The notes under the pieces are model-generated. The model saw nothing but the letters and a program-made list of their open reading frames with translations, made no database searches and was not told the DNA's origin. DNA of 64,000 bases from Undaria pinnatifida (taxonomy: Eukaryota; Sar; Phaeophyceae; Laminariales; Alariaceae): contig JABAKD010000019.1 in assembly GCA_012845835.1 (NCBI GenBank), forward strand, positions 6,388,994-6,452,993. Direction: 5' to 3'. Position numbers and translations under genes: made by a program. Of the stretch, positions 11,601-22,787 are shown piece after piece. Position 1 is the stretch's first letter, and each line of letters starts with the position of its first letter.

Positions 11601-12160
11601 CCGGAGAAAAAAAAAAGAAAATCGGAAACACACACACACAAAAAAGCAGTATGAAAAAGAAACGATCCAACCCGCAATAACATATGAAAAAAACGCATTA
11701 AAAAACACAAAATGCACAACACCAAAACGCGCACAAGACACACAAACACACACATAAAAATACAAAACAGAAACATGCTGCTGTGCACAAAACAAAAACG
11801 CAACAAGACAAACACACCAAACTAAATAAACCACTACAAAACAAACCTGCCGTAGTATCCTCTGGCATCTCTGTGATCGAACGTCCGGACGAACTTGTAG
11901 AGGGGCAGGATGAACGACTCGAAGCTTGCACCATCCGCCCAGACCATGCCGTGGCAGTGCACCGTCTCATCGCCCTCCTGAAACTCGCCGTTCACGAGGC
12001 AGACGTCCGCGTTGTCTTCCACCCCGTTGTCATTTTCGGTCCAGCAGCACATGTAGGTGTTGTATTGGCACGTGTCGGCGACGAGGCTTGCCCGAGTGGC
12101 GAGAGAAACGGGGAGGAAAGCGCAGAGCGCGAGAAGGCTGGTCTTCATTCCACACTTCAT
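8641..12160 (-). CDS. Secreted cysteine-rich protein with acidic tail (3 exons)
   Basis: Seen: exon 1 is 12160-11847, exon 2 is 10271-10023 and exon 3 is 9169-8641. Donors are GTTTGT and GTAAGT, acceptors end CAG and TAG. Both introns are phase 2, and 314+249+529 nt give exactly 363 codons plus stop. A start at 12160 or 12148 (Met5) gives a signal peptide (KTSLLALCAFLPVSLA). Residues 30-165 form a cysteine domain with CCWTENDN (38-45), DVC (52-54), HCHG (68-71), CECIEKMP (112-119), RADC (123-126) and C137, C164. Residues about 170-363 are strongly acidic (Glu, Asp, Ser, Gly) with Pro/Ser/Thr patches and no membrane anchor. Known: I recall similar cysteine domains in diatom-type secreted proteins of unknown function; this was not searched. 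Inferred: an extracellular or wall-associated protein, its tail suited to binding cations. The rebuilt reading frame is very likely correct; function is unknown. Confidence 0.82.
9170..10022 (-). other. Intron 2 of the acidic secreted-protein gene
   Basis: 853 nt with long G runs on the plus strand (9330-9343, 9642-9672, 9841-9860). On the coding strand, 9170-9245 is a C-rich pyrimidine tract next to the acceptor. A family I repeat lies at 9333-9460. Confidence 0.7.
9333..9460 (-). repeat. Dispersed repeat family I, copy 1
   Basis: On the minus strand it reads CCCAAATGTTAGAG..., CTAGGAGCAGGAACGGTGC, AAGGGATGCGTGGTCAATGG, ACTAAAGGCAAGCAACAAAT. The same order occurs at 58783-58900 and, weakly, at 25375-25452. 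It lies inside intron 2 of the gene at 8641-12160. Confidence 0.65.
10272..11846 (-). other. Intron 1 of the acidic secreted-protein gene
   Basis: 1575 nt. It contains a degenerate minisatellite of CACGGATAAGAACACGAA-like units at about 11173-11325 and an A-rich region at 11500-11780 (plus strand). No additional exon is needed, because exons 1 and 2 join in phase within the conserved-looking sequence GYYGR-IDNAPQCEC. Confidence 0.7.
11173..11325 (+). repeat. Degenerate CACGGATAAGAACACGAA minisatellite
   Basis: Roughly eight imperfect copies of a 12-18 bp motif rich in CACGA, in intron 1 of the minus-strand gene. Confidence 0.65.
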
Positions 12161-13200
12161 CTTCGTTGTGCGTTCTGTTTATTTTTCAGGAGGGGAGCGG
12201 AGGGTGGGGGGCAACCGGGGGCGGGGGCGGGGGAGGGAAGTAAGACATAGGAGGAGGGATAGGGTTCATTTTGTTTTTAGCGTGACGGGTGGACAGGCTC
12301 CATTCATTGCGCACTTCATCGCCGTCTCTAACCGTATTCGGGGGGAGGGGTGGTGGGGGAGGGGGGGGGCAGGAAGAGGGAACGACCGCGGAGGATCGTG
12401 GCGGTTCATTCTGTTTTGGTTGGAAACTTAATTTTTTCTTACGTACGTGTTGGCAGTTGAGACGAGAAGGAACGCTGCTATTGATCTTGATAGTATCTTC
12501 TTTTGTTCTGGGTGCCACGAAGCTGCTGTGTGTGGTCGGGTCGTTGCACATTTCATCTTTTTTTGGTGTGGACCACGAGAGGAGAGGCGAGACGACCGAG
12601 TTTTTTATTAGCGCGACGAGGTGGCTGTACGGTCATTGTGCATTTCGTCTTGGTGTGTGTTGGCCGGCAGGAGAGGGGTGGAGTGATGATGATTGTTTCT
12701 TGGCCAGTCAGCGCATTTTGATAGGCATAGAACGAAGGAGGAGGCAAGGATCTCGGGGAGTTTTACTGGTGAATTTAGGGAAAGAAGTACCACAACAAGA
12801 GAGGTTTCGACGGAAACTGGTGCTGAAAAAACACTATGTGGTACGGTGGATGGAGTTGGTATCATCAGCGGACAGGTATGTATGGGTAATAAGCGGCAAA
12901 AATTAGATTTTGCGGAGCATCTCCGGGCTCTTCTGTGTGTCTGCTGTCACGCGTTTCTTTATCTACGAGAGCGGACAGGACTTTCTTCTCTAGCGTGCCG
13001 AGGAGGTTGTGGTATTTTTCATGGCGCATTTTGATCGTGGTATCTGTTTGGCGCGGGGGGGCGATAGGTAGTAGTAGTAGGCAACCATTGCGGAAGATGT
13101 GGTGGCGGTATGCGGGTGGTACGCAGGACGACAGAGAGCCAAAATGTTGCGGAGGGACGAGTTGATCATGCCAACCAATGTCGTTCGTCAGTACAAGTAT
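12161..13200. other. Upstream region of the acidic secreted-protein gene with recurring motif
   Basis: The plus-strand motif around the start codon, CACACTTCATCTTCGTTGTG (12151), has look-alikes at about 12303 (GCGCACTTCATCGCC), 12545 (TTGCACATTTCATC) and 12636 (TTGTGCATTTCGTCTTGG). They may be decayed duplications of the gene's 5' end or of its leader. No TATA box is clear. Confidence 0.35.
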
Positions 13201-14560
13201 GAGAGGATCTTTTTTTGGGGAGGCGCACGGGGCATCTTGTTCAACGGTGGTTTGTATATACCTCTAGTATAGAGTAAGAAGAACGAGGTCAACACAAAAT
13301 CTAGAAGCACCACAGAACGAACACGCAAGAGGTATCATACGAGTAGGCTTGAGGTCCTTATGCAGGCACGCCTCATGGTATCATGGCAAGCACGCAGCAG
13401 CACTGTTGGTATTCAAACGACGCGCGGCGCACTCCCAAAGATATCGGCGAAAAACGACCAACATAAACCTGATACAAGTACACGTATCTTCGTGGCATTT
13501 CCTCCACCTACTTTCCATGTACCTTCATTCTGATGTCAGGTGGGTGCTATCGTCTCGGGCTAGCATGGAGATGGATGCTAGCACCAAGCGCGCTTCAAAC
13601 CCAAGAACTATGGATGGGTGCATTCGCGACGCTTGCGCAGGTAGGTGTGGCATTATACGGGTACAAGCAACCACGCTTGCTTGTACTTGCGCATGTTTGG
13701 TGTGTACCTTTGCCAACGAGCGGCTCTGGCATCTGAAACGAACGTCGGTTGACAAACAAACGACCTGCCTACACAACAAGCTGCGGGCACAGTTTTTCTT
13801 CGCTCTTGCTGCGCAAATATACCAGGTTCAAAGTAGAACGAGCAAAAACAGCTGAAAAAAGAACGGGAAGCAACACAAACGTCGCGCACAAGCGCGCTGC
13901 TCTCTCTCTGGACCATGGTGTGTGATCTGCGAGGCGTGCGAACCAAACCAATCAAATGAACGAGCGTACCTTTTGTGGTGGCGGTAGTGCTATGGTGCGC
14001 GTTGTACGTTGTACCGCAGGTCGTGGAGAACAAGTGCAGTTTATGATGGTAGAAGATGGTGGTGGTGGTGATTGGACAGCTTTGGTGTGGCTGGGTATGG
14101 TGGTGGCTGGAGTGTGGTGGGTGTGTGGAGAGTTGTGGGGTGTGCGGGGGATATCATCATCACGCTCACGCTGCGCTGCGAGCTCCGGGTGGCTCTTTGC
14201 ACTTCTGCCTGGGTACGTACAACGGCAGTTCAACAAAATCAAGAGTACAAGAACTGTTTTCCTTCATGCAAAACCAGATCTTCACGCTCGAGCAGCGCAC
14301 CAGCGCCACACTCTGGATCCCACCGCTTCATCAAAAAGACATATACACAAACTTCGGACTTTTTTTTAATTCCGAAAACTGCAACAACAACAAACAAAAA
14401 ACCAGCTCATCATCACATCCTTGCAATCAAAAGCGTTCCGAAACAACAGACATTTAAAAAAATATATGTAAAAGTTCCGTCCAAATGAACCCGAAAGTTT
14501 CCACAGCTTGTTGTTTTATATCCGAAAAATTATTCCAAACACAAAAAAGATATCCAGGAA
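13201..14560. other. Intergenic stretch without recognised gene
   Basis: Several open frames overlap here on both strands, but none has a recognisable domain or a splice structure I can support. Confidence 0.4.
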
Positions 14561-14561
14561 A

Positions 14562-14748
14562 TTTGTTTGTTGTTGTTGTTGTTGTCGTTGTCGCATAATC
14601 AAGTCCGCGGTCACGGGACAGGCTCCAGTCACTCTGGAGCTGAGGAATACCCCCAGCGGGGAAAAACATAAACAAAGCAAAGGTGGTACACGCATATTAT
14701 ATCACAGCTTGCGCAATTCATGCCTCTACCAAGAAACATATAAAAGTG
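14562..14748 (-). mobile_element. Candidate SINE, family E, copy 1
   Basis: About 185 bp shared with 46571-46758. On the minus strand the element ends in an (AAC)n tail (plus-strand GTT run 14567-14590). Conserved blocks include the hairpin GCTCCAG-TCACT-CTGGAGC, then TGAGGAATACCCC, GGTGGTACACGCAT and GCGCAATTCATGCCTC. A short element with a simple-repeat tail suggests a SINE. The RNA it derives from was not identified. Confidence 0.55.
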
Positions 14749-14899
14749 AAATCGGGAGTCAGCCTACGATGTATGTGCCAGGTCCATACTGGTGCACATA
14801 CATACGTCTCACTACTCGCGCCTGGAAAAACCGACTTACAACCGCTTGCCCCGCAAGAAAGACTTCCACGAAATATCGTTCCTCGTGTCAAACAAAAGG

Positions 14900-15001
14900 A
14901 GTGACTTATTTATGATCATCACATCATCAGAGTATTAGTAGTAAAATTGACGACCAAAAAATGCGACGCGATCACCGCGGCATTGGCCACCGCTCACCGC
15001 A

Positions 15002-15032
<31 letters not shown>

Positions 15033-15876
15033 CTGCTAGCAGCTGCTGTTTGGGGATGAAATATGCGGAGTCCTACAGCAACAACAACAACAGCAGTAGT
15101 GCAAAGACTCGCACGAGACGGGTGCAGCACAATAATCCTGCTCGTACTTCTGCACACTATTTAAAAAAATATTCATTTTGGTAGATAGATGGAGAGCGAT
15201 GATAGAGATGCGGGATGCTTGAAAATGTTAATAATGTTCTGTCGCAGAATTTGAATTTTCGTTTTTTTTTGTCGTTTTATGCAGGTGGGTGGGTCCCAAA
15301 AGGGTCAACCGTCGAAACCGCGGACCGAAAAACATCTCGTTATTTGTATCCAATAGCTTACCCAAATCAAGCCTTGATGAGGTGCGCGTTATTTATTTGT
15401 TCTTCTTGCTTAAGGCGCGTTATTATTATGTTCTTTACTTGAAATTATTATATATTACTACAGAGTTTTTTCTACTGGAGACTATGGCAAATAAAACATC
15501 TGAAATATTTGCTCCGACACTGCTGAAGATGAAGATCCTGCTGTGGGAAGCTGTCTGTCCGTCTGTGGTGCCTCCGTTTCCTCTTTCTTGCCTAAATTTC
15601 CAACCTCTAAAATCATGGCTTAGTATATAAACTCCAAGTGCTTTTTCCTTTTGTGGAGACTGCGATGCTAAAAAAGGTTCAAACTATCACCTGCATCAAT
15701 CAGCTTTGCAAGCTGCGTGATTTTTACTCAGGTTATTTGTTTTCGTTCTTGTTTGGGTCGAGTTCTCTTCCGGAAAGAACACCAGACAGACCTCGACAGA
15801 GACGAAAATTCTTTTTTCGGTGTTTCTTTCTCATGTGTTTCTATTATCTACAGCATTAGTAGTAGCAGTAGTAGTA

Positions 15877-15915
<39 letters not shown>

Positions 15916-17210
15916 ACTATATGCCCGGTTGGCAACGCACAACTGCAAGCATGGGCGGCAACGAACAAGTTTATCGTACCACCACCAGCATGCTGCAGCC
16001 GCCACCAGCATGCTGCAGCAGCATGCTGCAGTAGTAGTAGTAGTAGTAGTAGTAGTAGAAGTAGACTATAGTAGTAGAACAAAACAACACCCCATCCATG
16101 CACCCATCACCTGACCGCAGTATAATAAGGAAACTAAAACGGATTGATCACACGCAGTATAAACAGCTACCAGGTACGTTGTATTGTCGCTGCTGCTGCT
16201 TATTTTATACTGCTGTGTGCACTACTGCTACAATGTGACTGCTGTTAGCAGCAGTGCTAGCAGCAGTGCTGCTGCTGATGATGATGATGACGATGTACGC
16301 AAGCAGCGGTGCTTGCTTGCATGCAGTCGACTTTTGCGATGGTTTGGGTGATGATGATCACATTTATTCACGAATCTGGTTTCTTGTGGGGATGACGGCG
16401 GTGGTGTCGGTCGTGAGCGTCATGGCGTTGGGTACCGCGATTTGGCTCTGAATTGAAGACCATCCGTCAACAACAGCAGCAGCAACGGCGCTTGTTTGCT
16501 TGTCGATTTGCTGTGGTGCCCGAATAGTCTCACAGCTCACGATTTCGATGCTATAAATACGGATAAAGATACACGATGATAATTGCTTCTGCGCGTTGGG
16601 GTACAGAGACGTACACGACGTTCGTACCGTCGTAGCCACTGGCTGTGTGTGCGCGCGAGAGAGAGTACACCGGGGTCTCGCAGCTCGGTGATGAGCACTA
16701 TCTATTTTGTTTCATTACACACGCACACACACGCGCGTCGCACGGACTATAATTTATCTTTTCCTCCGTGCTGGTGCCTTGCGGGTATTTCGGTTTGAGT
16801 TTTTCCGGAGTTTTTCTGTTCGCACCGGGAGGATCTACGGTACGATTAAGTAGTAGTTTTCCAGGACGTGAACATAGGGATCGTTATATATTTTATGTCA
16901 AAATCAAGCGGTTATTAAAATTCCGACCATATTTGTGTGTCATCACACGTACTGCCTGGACTCACTCCGTAAAAAATCGTATCAACAATACAAGTAAGTA
17001 TGAATAATTGTTGCTCGGTGCCACAGGCCCACCACACACTCGAGCGTCACAAGGGAGCTACCCGCCGGTACTGTTGTTGTGCCAGGTACCATATATATAT
17101 ATATATTCACTCAGCACTTCTTTGCCCTTCCTTCTAGTGCGTCGTATCATATCTGGTGTCCATAACACTGCTGTGTTGTGGCAGAAACTAGATATATATA
17201 TCTAGTCTAG
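14900..17210. other. Gene-free stretch rich in trinucleotide repeats
   Basis: Holds CTG/CAG clusters (15001-15035, 16190-16275), TAG runs (15858-15914 and 16031-16062) with CAGCATGCTGCAGC palindromes between them (15988-16030), and a TATATA run (17089-17106). No gene supported. Confidence 0.6.
15858..16080. repeat. Paired TAG microsatellites around a CTGCAG-rich core
   Basis: Two (TAG)n tracts flank about 115 bp containing repeated ATGCTGCAGC. Tyr- or Ser-rich frames here are artefacts. Confidence 0.75.
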
Positions 17211-17328
17211 TTTTTTTTTTTTTTTTTTTTTATCCTCCGGCGGATGATGGGGAAAAATAAAGCTTTTTTTTAGCTCACCACACTTCCACGTATTTTCATA
17301 CGCGTCGTGTGTCGATTTAACTCAGTTG
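17211..17328 (-). ncRNA. snRNA-like retroposed element, family F, copy 1
   Basis: On the minus strand: CAACTGAGTTAAATCG, a stem-loop ACACGACGCGTAT-GAAA-ATACGTGGAAGTGT (GNRA loop), GAGCT...AGCTT, then ATTTTTCCCC, a hairpin built on ATCCGCCGGAGGAT, and a 20 nt A run. A U-rich single strand like an Sm site, followed by a terminal hairpin, is the layout of spliceosomal and spliced-leader RNAs. The A tail implies retroposition. It matches copy 3 closely and copy 2 at the 3' end. The parental RNA is unidentified; no promoter was seen. Confidence 0.45.
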
Positions 17329-18072
17329 TCTACTCCTTGATGAGGAGAACCACTTTTTTTTAGTTCGTATGAGCTTTTTTTGTTGCCCTCCCTCTTCGAG
17401 TTGCGTTGTATGTATCACACCAACAGGTATAATAATAGACTATTTATTATGGTATATACACCTCGTTCGTACGAGGTATAGACAATATACATGGTTGTGC
17501 CGGATACCTTTACGTATATGATGTGCACGAGAAACGGGCACATTCCACACACCACAGCTGTCAGCCAGGGGTGGATAGATAGATGTAGATACAGATGATA
17601 GCACGAAGAAACGCACAAAGCGTCGTCGTCTCTTATCTCCCCCAAAATTAAAGCCTTAGAATATAATAGTCTATACCTTACCTGATCCCCACCCCCGCCC
17701 CCCCGCCGTTCTCCACCCTATTATTATACCCCACCAACGAGGCCCTGCAACTAATTGGAGTTTGAATCGAGATACACCCCCCCCCCCTCCTTGCGAGATC
17801 TTAGTCTATCTGCAACAACAGCTGGTTCTCTCCTCGCAGAGATCCCCTTACTAGAACATGTCTACAGGGACACCCATCATCACAGAAAGAAGGGTGTGAG
17901 TGCGTTTTTATTGCCCCTCGCACCATGACGTTATAGACTACCAGGTAGTAGGTGTTAGGTGTGGGCGCGTTTTCAGGCTTCAATGAAATGGTCGTTGACG
18001 CGCGCTATGATGCTTCGTTGAAAGTGCCTATTAAACGGCGAGGGCTCAAAAACAACAACAACAACAACGACA

Positions 18073-18115
18073 TTTTTTTTTTTTTTTCATCCTCCGGTGG
18101 ATGGGGAAAAATAAA
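18073..18115 (-). pseudogene. Family F element, 5'-truncated copy 2
   Basis: On the minus strand only the 3' part remains: TTTATTTTTCCCC, the hairpin CATCCACCGGAGGATG and a long A run. 5' truncation with an A tail is typical of reverse-transcribed RNA copies. A CAA microsatellite follows (18116-18176). Confidence 0.55.
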
Positions 18116-18176
18116 ACAACAAGAACAACAACAACAACAGCAACAACAACAACGAAAACAACAACAACAGCAACAC
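18116..18176 (+). repeat. CAA microsatellite
   Basis: Imperfect ACAACAACA run with GAA and GCA interruptions; the Gln-rich reading is an artefact. Confidence 0.8.
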
Positions 18177-18199
18177 AGTCGTTCTTTCGAGTGTGGTTG

Positions 18200-20690
18200 A
18201 AATGCAAGGTGTGGTGTGACGGCGATTTGCGGGGAGTTTATTTATAGGAGTTTTTGTGTGCGTCGGAAGAAAATATCGTAATTTTTTTGTACCTTTTTTT
18301 TTTAATTTAATGCAAAAGTTTTTTTCTCTTCAACTTACTTTCTGATTGTAGTCTAATTGTTTTTGCCGTGCTTTGCGATATCAGAATACTTTGATGCCAC
18401 TATATTTCGTGTTCGGTACCAGGAGGCACGAGGCAAGAAAGAGCGGTCGTACCGGCACAGTTTAATTTTCGGTACGTATTATATTATTATTTGGTGGCGA
18501 CGGCGACACGACGGAGACGGCCAGGAGCAGCTTCGATCCTAGAACGAGCTACCTGGTACTGACTACTAGCCCAGGCGATTGACAATAAAGCGCGCTTTCT
18601 TATTTAAGAAATAGAGTGCGCCTCACACTGCATCCAGTACAACCGGTTCTTAATGTTTTTCTATTTAATTTCCTCGGAAATCTCACAGCTTGGAGATTTT
18701 ATGGTCGGTGGTCTCTTTGTCTCGTTGTTTGAGGGCATAGATACGTAGTGTACTTTTTTAATCCTGTGCGCGCACGGGTCAATGGACCCCGTGCGATCCA
18801 CAACGAGACATATGACAAGGAAAACGTTGCATTTTCTTACCACTCTTTCCGGAGCTGCTATAGACTAGATAGAGGCAATATTCTGTTTCAATATTAATAT
18901 CCAAAGGCTGCTTGTTGTGTTGCGAACAGAGTGGTATATATTTGCTACCACTACCTGACGTCTCACAAGAAGAAGCGCCACACACAAAAAAAAAAAAAAA
19001 ACGTGTACAAGCCCCAAAATCACGCGGGGAGAAACAAGAAAAATCGGCAGCTAAGACAGCCGTTACACCGAAGGTATACATGTAGTTATAGGATACGCCC
19101 TACTTTTCTCGAAAAATCAAATCTACCATCTAGCTATTATTGTAGAAGCAACACCAGGGGTCAAGAATATCTTGTAAATATTTCTGGCCAGACCGGCGTT
19201 CTTGTGCAAGGCAGGGTGTGCCCTACGCTACTTTCAGCATGAAAGAGGCCATTATTGATGTTCTTATTTTCCGCCCTCAAAAACTCAAGCCTGAGATTTT
19301 CAACTTGGCTGCCAAATTCTTACTCAAGCAAGTGCTGTCGCGTTCTGTATCAATGAAACCAGTACGTAATTTCTCGGTTTCTTTTCGGAGGGCCGGTCCC
19401 CTATCTATACTGTTCCGTTACACCTACCTGGTGTGCCCCTGATTTCGACAGGCAAGCCATTTAGAGAGAGATGTACCGTACCCTGCACCTACTACAGCAA
19501 TGATAAACGGGAACGCTTTGGCTCAGACTGGATGTCGTATTCAAGAAAAAGGGGTATACGCGCACGTTCTTCGCTAACTTCAGAGTGTAAAACGACTCGA
19601 CCGAGCTTCTGTAGTGTCCCTTAAAATACCATCCTGTTATCATCCTGTGTGATAATCTCTGGGTTGGGTTTTCCTGTACTGTATATACACTTCATTTGAT
19701 CGATTACTTGCCGCCCGCTTTGTCCGATGCATGGCTTGTTTGACTCCAGCGATGCCTGGGATAAGAACGTTACAGCTTCACACCTACCTGTTCAACAGCA
19801 AAAGAAGGAAAGAAACAGGCCAGCTCTTGAGTTTCTTACTGTTGAGAATGGGTGAGTTAAGCTCGTTGCACAAAAATAAAAGCTCTGATGACGAGAGGGT
19901 GTGTCTTAACTCATTATTATCTCGATCTTGTTGGAACGGTTGGAATGGAACGAGGGCTGTTCGCATTCGTTCGTCCCCATTCCAACCTGTTTTGTGTCCG
20001 ATGTGTGAACGGGTGAATTCTGGGCCACCGACCCGAACAGATCAAAGCTCAACTGACTCTCGTGGCGGGAGGTCCCGCGCAGCTCGACTTCGGGGCAGGG
20101 GTACCGTCACGTGGGCAGCGATTGCTCCTGACACAGAGAACAGCTTCACACGCACAAGTATGTCGCAATGAAAGCCTCACAGAAGGCGGTGCCAGCCACC
20201 CAAGTGGCACCGCCGGGACAGATCTAGAGGTTGTGATGTTGACTTTGTGTGGCTAGATGAAGGCTAATGAAACTCATACGAACATCGGTGCCACACTTTT
20301 TCCAGAATGTATATCGCCAGAGAGCCTCGTTCGCAGCACAGTATTTTGCCTCGCGAGCCTCGTGGTCAGGCCATGGCGGTATCGCGTGGCTCCTGCCGCG
20401 AGCGAGCCCCACAGCGTCCACGTACGCTCCACCCCGGGAGTCCTAGGTCATCCCATGTACATCCACACCCTCGTGGGCCTCCAGCGTGTGAAAAATCACT
20501 CCCATGGGCAGCGCTAATCAGTGGCCGTAAATCTCGTTCCAAGTCGGCCGTTCGGTTTTGCTTCACAAGATTAACTACTACTCTGCACGGGACATATTCC
20601 CCTTCCAAAAATTACGGTCAGGATGTGGTAAACGCTAGTAATCTATTCGATTTGATAACCTATCAGCAACAAGAAAAATTAGCTGTCATT
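18200..20690. other. Intergenic stretch without recognised gene
   Basis: Small open frames at 19218-19442 and 19731-20171 (plus) have ordinary composition, but I recognise no domain, and no splice chain could be built. An inverted GGCGGTGCCAGCCACCCAAGTGGCACCGCC segment lies at 20184-20213. If a gene is present I cannot define it. Confidence 0.35.
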
Positions 20691-20692
20691 CC

Positions 20693-20819
20693 AGGTTCCA
20701 AGCGTTCCAATGTCTTTTGGGCGGATCTAATTAAGACACCCACCCCTTCGAAACACCCCCCTGTTGAAGGCGGTGTCTTAATTAACTCCCCGCAAAGGGC
20801 ATTGGAACGCTTGGAACCT
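20693..20819. mobile_element. Foldback MITE, 127 bp
   Basis: The ends are perfect 20 bp inverted repeats: AGGTTCCAAGCGTTCCAATG and its complement. A second perfect 12 bp pair, AATTAAGACACC and GGTGTCTTAATT, lies inside. The whole element can form one long hairpin with a loop of about 30 nt. It encodes nothing. I could not identify a target duplication. Confidence 0.75.
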
Positions 20820-20989
20820 CAAACGACAAGTAATGAGCCACTCATTCAGCCCTTGCACTCAACTTGCTTCGTTACATACCGCGCTTTTTAGTCAGCGCTG
20901 ACTGAGGGGCTCAGTGTGGTCTATTCTTTGCAACGAGCAAGTTTCAATAAATTCGGCTCAATAACGACCTGCCAGCCGGCTTTGTGGCT

Positions 20990-21125
20990 CACAGTGGCAG
21001 GACGGGACACCGCACAGGAAACAGGACACTAAGCAAGGCAGGGTCACATTTACACGGGAATGTAATGAACGCGGGAGAGGTGCTCTACTGAAGTTGGTGT
21101 AGGGCGCACCCTCTCTACCAAATAA
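20990..21125 (+). repeat. Dispersed repeat family G, copy 1
   Basis: Carries the family order GAAACAGGACA..AAG, CACATTTA..GGGA, CTGAAGTTGGTGTAGGGCGC and ACCCTCTCTACCAAATAAGA. It matches 39055-39185 over its whole length and 41400-41470, 41595-41665 and 27000-27050 over its 3' half. Confidence 0.6.
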
Positions 21126-21344
21126 GAAGATCAACCCCAGGATATTTGTTTATTCCTTCTTTATTTATGTTTCTTGTTCTTATTTTTCGTCCTGCACACA
21201 GTATGTATTTTTGTTGTTCTGCGCCGAGGTGCTCGTACAGAACTGGAATAGCAAGACAGCACAAAATAGGAACGGTATGCTCTTGAACGATAACTGGTAA
21301 ACAACCACCACACCGAGGGTGTTTCTATACTTCCCAGCAAAGAC

Positions 21345-21560
21345 GTCTGGAGACGGTCAGTCAAGGGAAAACGTTCAGCCGTCAAGGGTGTCAAACCGGT
21401 CGTTCCACACTAAAACCTACCTGGTAGTAGTTTACCGTCGGTTGAGGTAGATGGTTGAAAAAACGCTGTCTTTCAAGGGGTGAAAGTGCCGTCTCCTGAC
21501 ATATTTGCTGCCTAGAGAGGGTCCAGAGGAGCGTCTAGAAGTGGAAGTAGAAGACGTTCG
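21345..21560 (+). repeat. Dispersed repeat family H, copy 1
   Basis: Shares with 38455-38660 the blocks GCCGTCAAGGGTGTCAAA, CCACACTAAAAC, CGTCGGTYGAGGTAGAT and CCGTCTCCTGRCATATTTGC. Its class is unknown. Confidence 0.6.
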
Positions 21561-22785
21561 TTCGTGCATCACTATTTTCTTTTTTGGCCATCCGACAAAA
21601 AATGTGCGGCATGTGAACTTCAACGTCCCTCACTCACAACGATTCCCAAAAAAAAACAAGAAAATAAAAATAAATTGTTTCGTCGCTGAAAATATCAGAA
21701 GATGTATTTAAGATATCGTTCGCTGTAAGCAAACCGCAACCAACCGTAACGTGGACGATCTGTCTGCGACAGACTATACAGTAGCTCTGCAGGCGACCCG
21801 TGGGTGGCTTTTGCGCCTTTTTTTTGTAGCCTTGTTAGCGTAACGCGCGGATCCCTTAAAAAAGAAAAGCGTTTCGAGCATCGTTGAATGAAAAATCAGA
21901 AGAGATACCGGTAACTACTACACCACGTGCTACGTAGAGCTCATCATGATCTGTCTTGCTACAGCTCTTCTACGGCAACCATGGATAAAGTAGTAGATCG
22001 TTTTCACTATCAGCACTAGGTTTTTTTTTTCATTTTTCGCGGACTCGTGCATTATTGCGGCCAAAAAGACGAAAAGAAGAGTGTGCGATTCTATCAGGTG
22101 TCTGCAGGTAGAGCGTGAGGCAGTACCAGTGTATCCATACCGCCATTCCGCCGCGCGCTTCGTGCAGCTCTTGACATGGCACTTGGGAGAGACATATACC
22201 TCGCCCCGGAGTCACCCTAACCCGTAGATTGCCCTTTCTTTGTGGGCCAAACATTTTCCGGCCGGTTGAGCTCGTCACGTCTAGAGCTATATCGCCGTTC
22301 TATTGGTAGGATAATTTTACGCGAGATTGATACGTTTGGTTTAGGGCTAGCGCCGCATAGACTAGGAATGTTTTATACAAAGATATTCTAACAGAACGTC
22401 AGCTGTTGTTGTTGTTGTTGTGGGTTCGACGAATTTAGGGGCGATGCTTTCATCTTGTTGAGCAAGCTGCGTACTTCATCGTGTTGGCGGCCGCGAGTTG
22501 GCCGAATGGATGATGTGTTCGAAGTCATGCTTCGGGTGATGATGGTGATGATGATGATGATGATGATTGATGTTGATAATTTGAGCTCCTCGAGTGTTAC
22601 GTAAGAAATTTCTTAGAATATGCTACACCCCTGCCTAAAGCGTTGGATGACTGACTTCCCCAGCTGCTGCTTCGTGGAGTCGATGCTGCAATCGTCATTT
22701 GTTTTCGAAGAATTTTACTTTTACTCAAAAAAATGTGAAAGGGGGTTCGTGCATCCTGCAGGATTCCACGCCCGACCTGATCTCA
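21561..22785. other. Intergenic stretch without recognised gene
   Basis: A GTT run (22404-22418) and an ATG/ATGATG run (22540-22565) are the only features I can name. Confidence 0.4.
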
Positions 22786-22787
22786 CT

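Noticed and set aside
20307-20891. 194-residue plus-strand frame
   Set aside because: It runs straight through the foldback element at 20693-20819, so the frame is open by chance.
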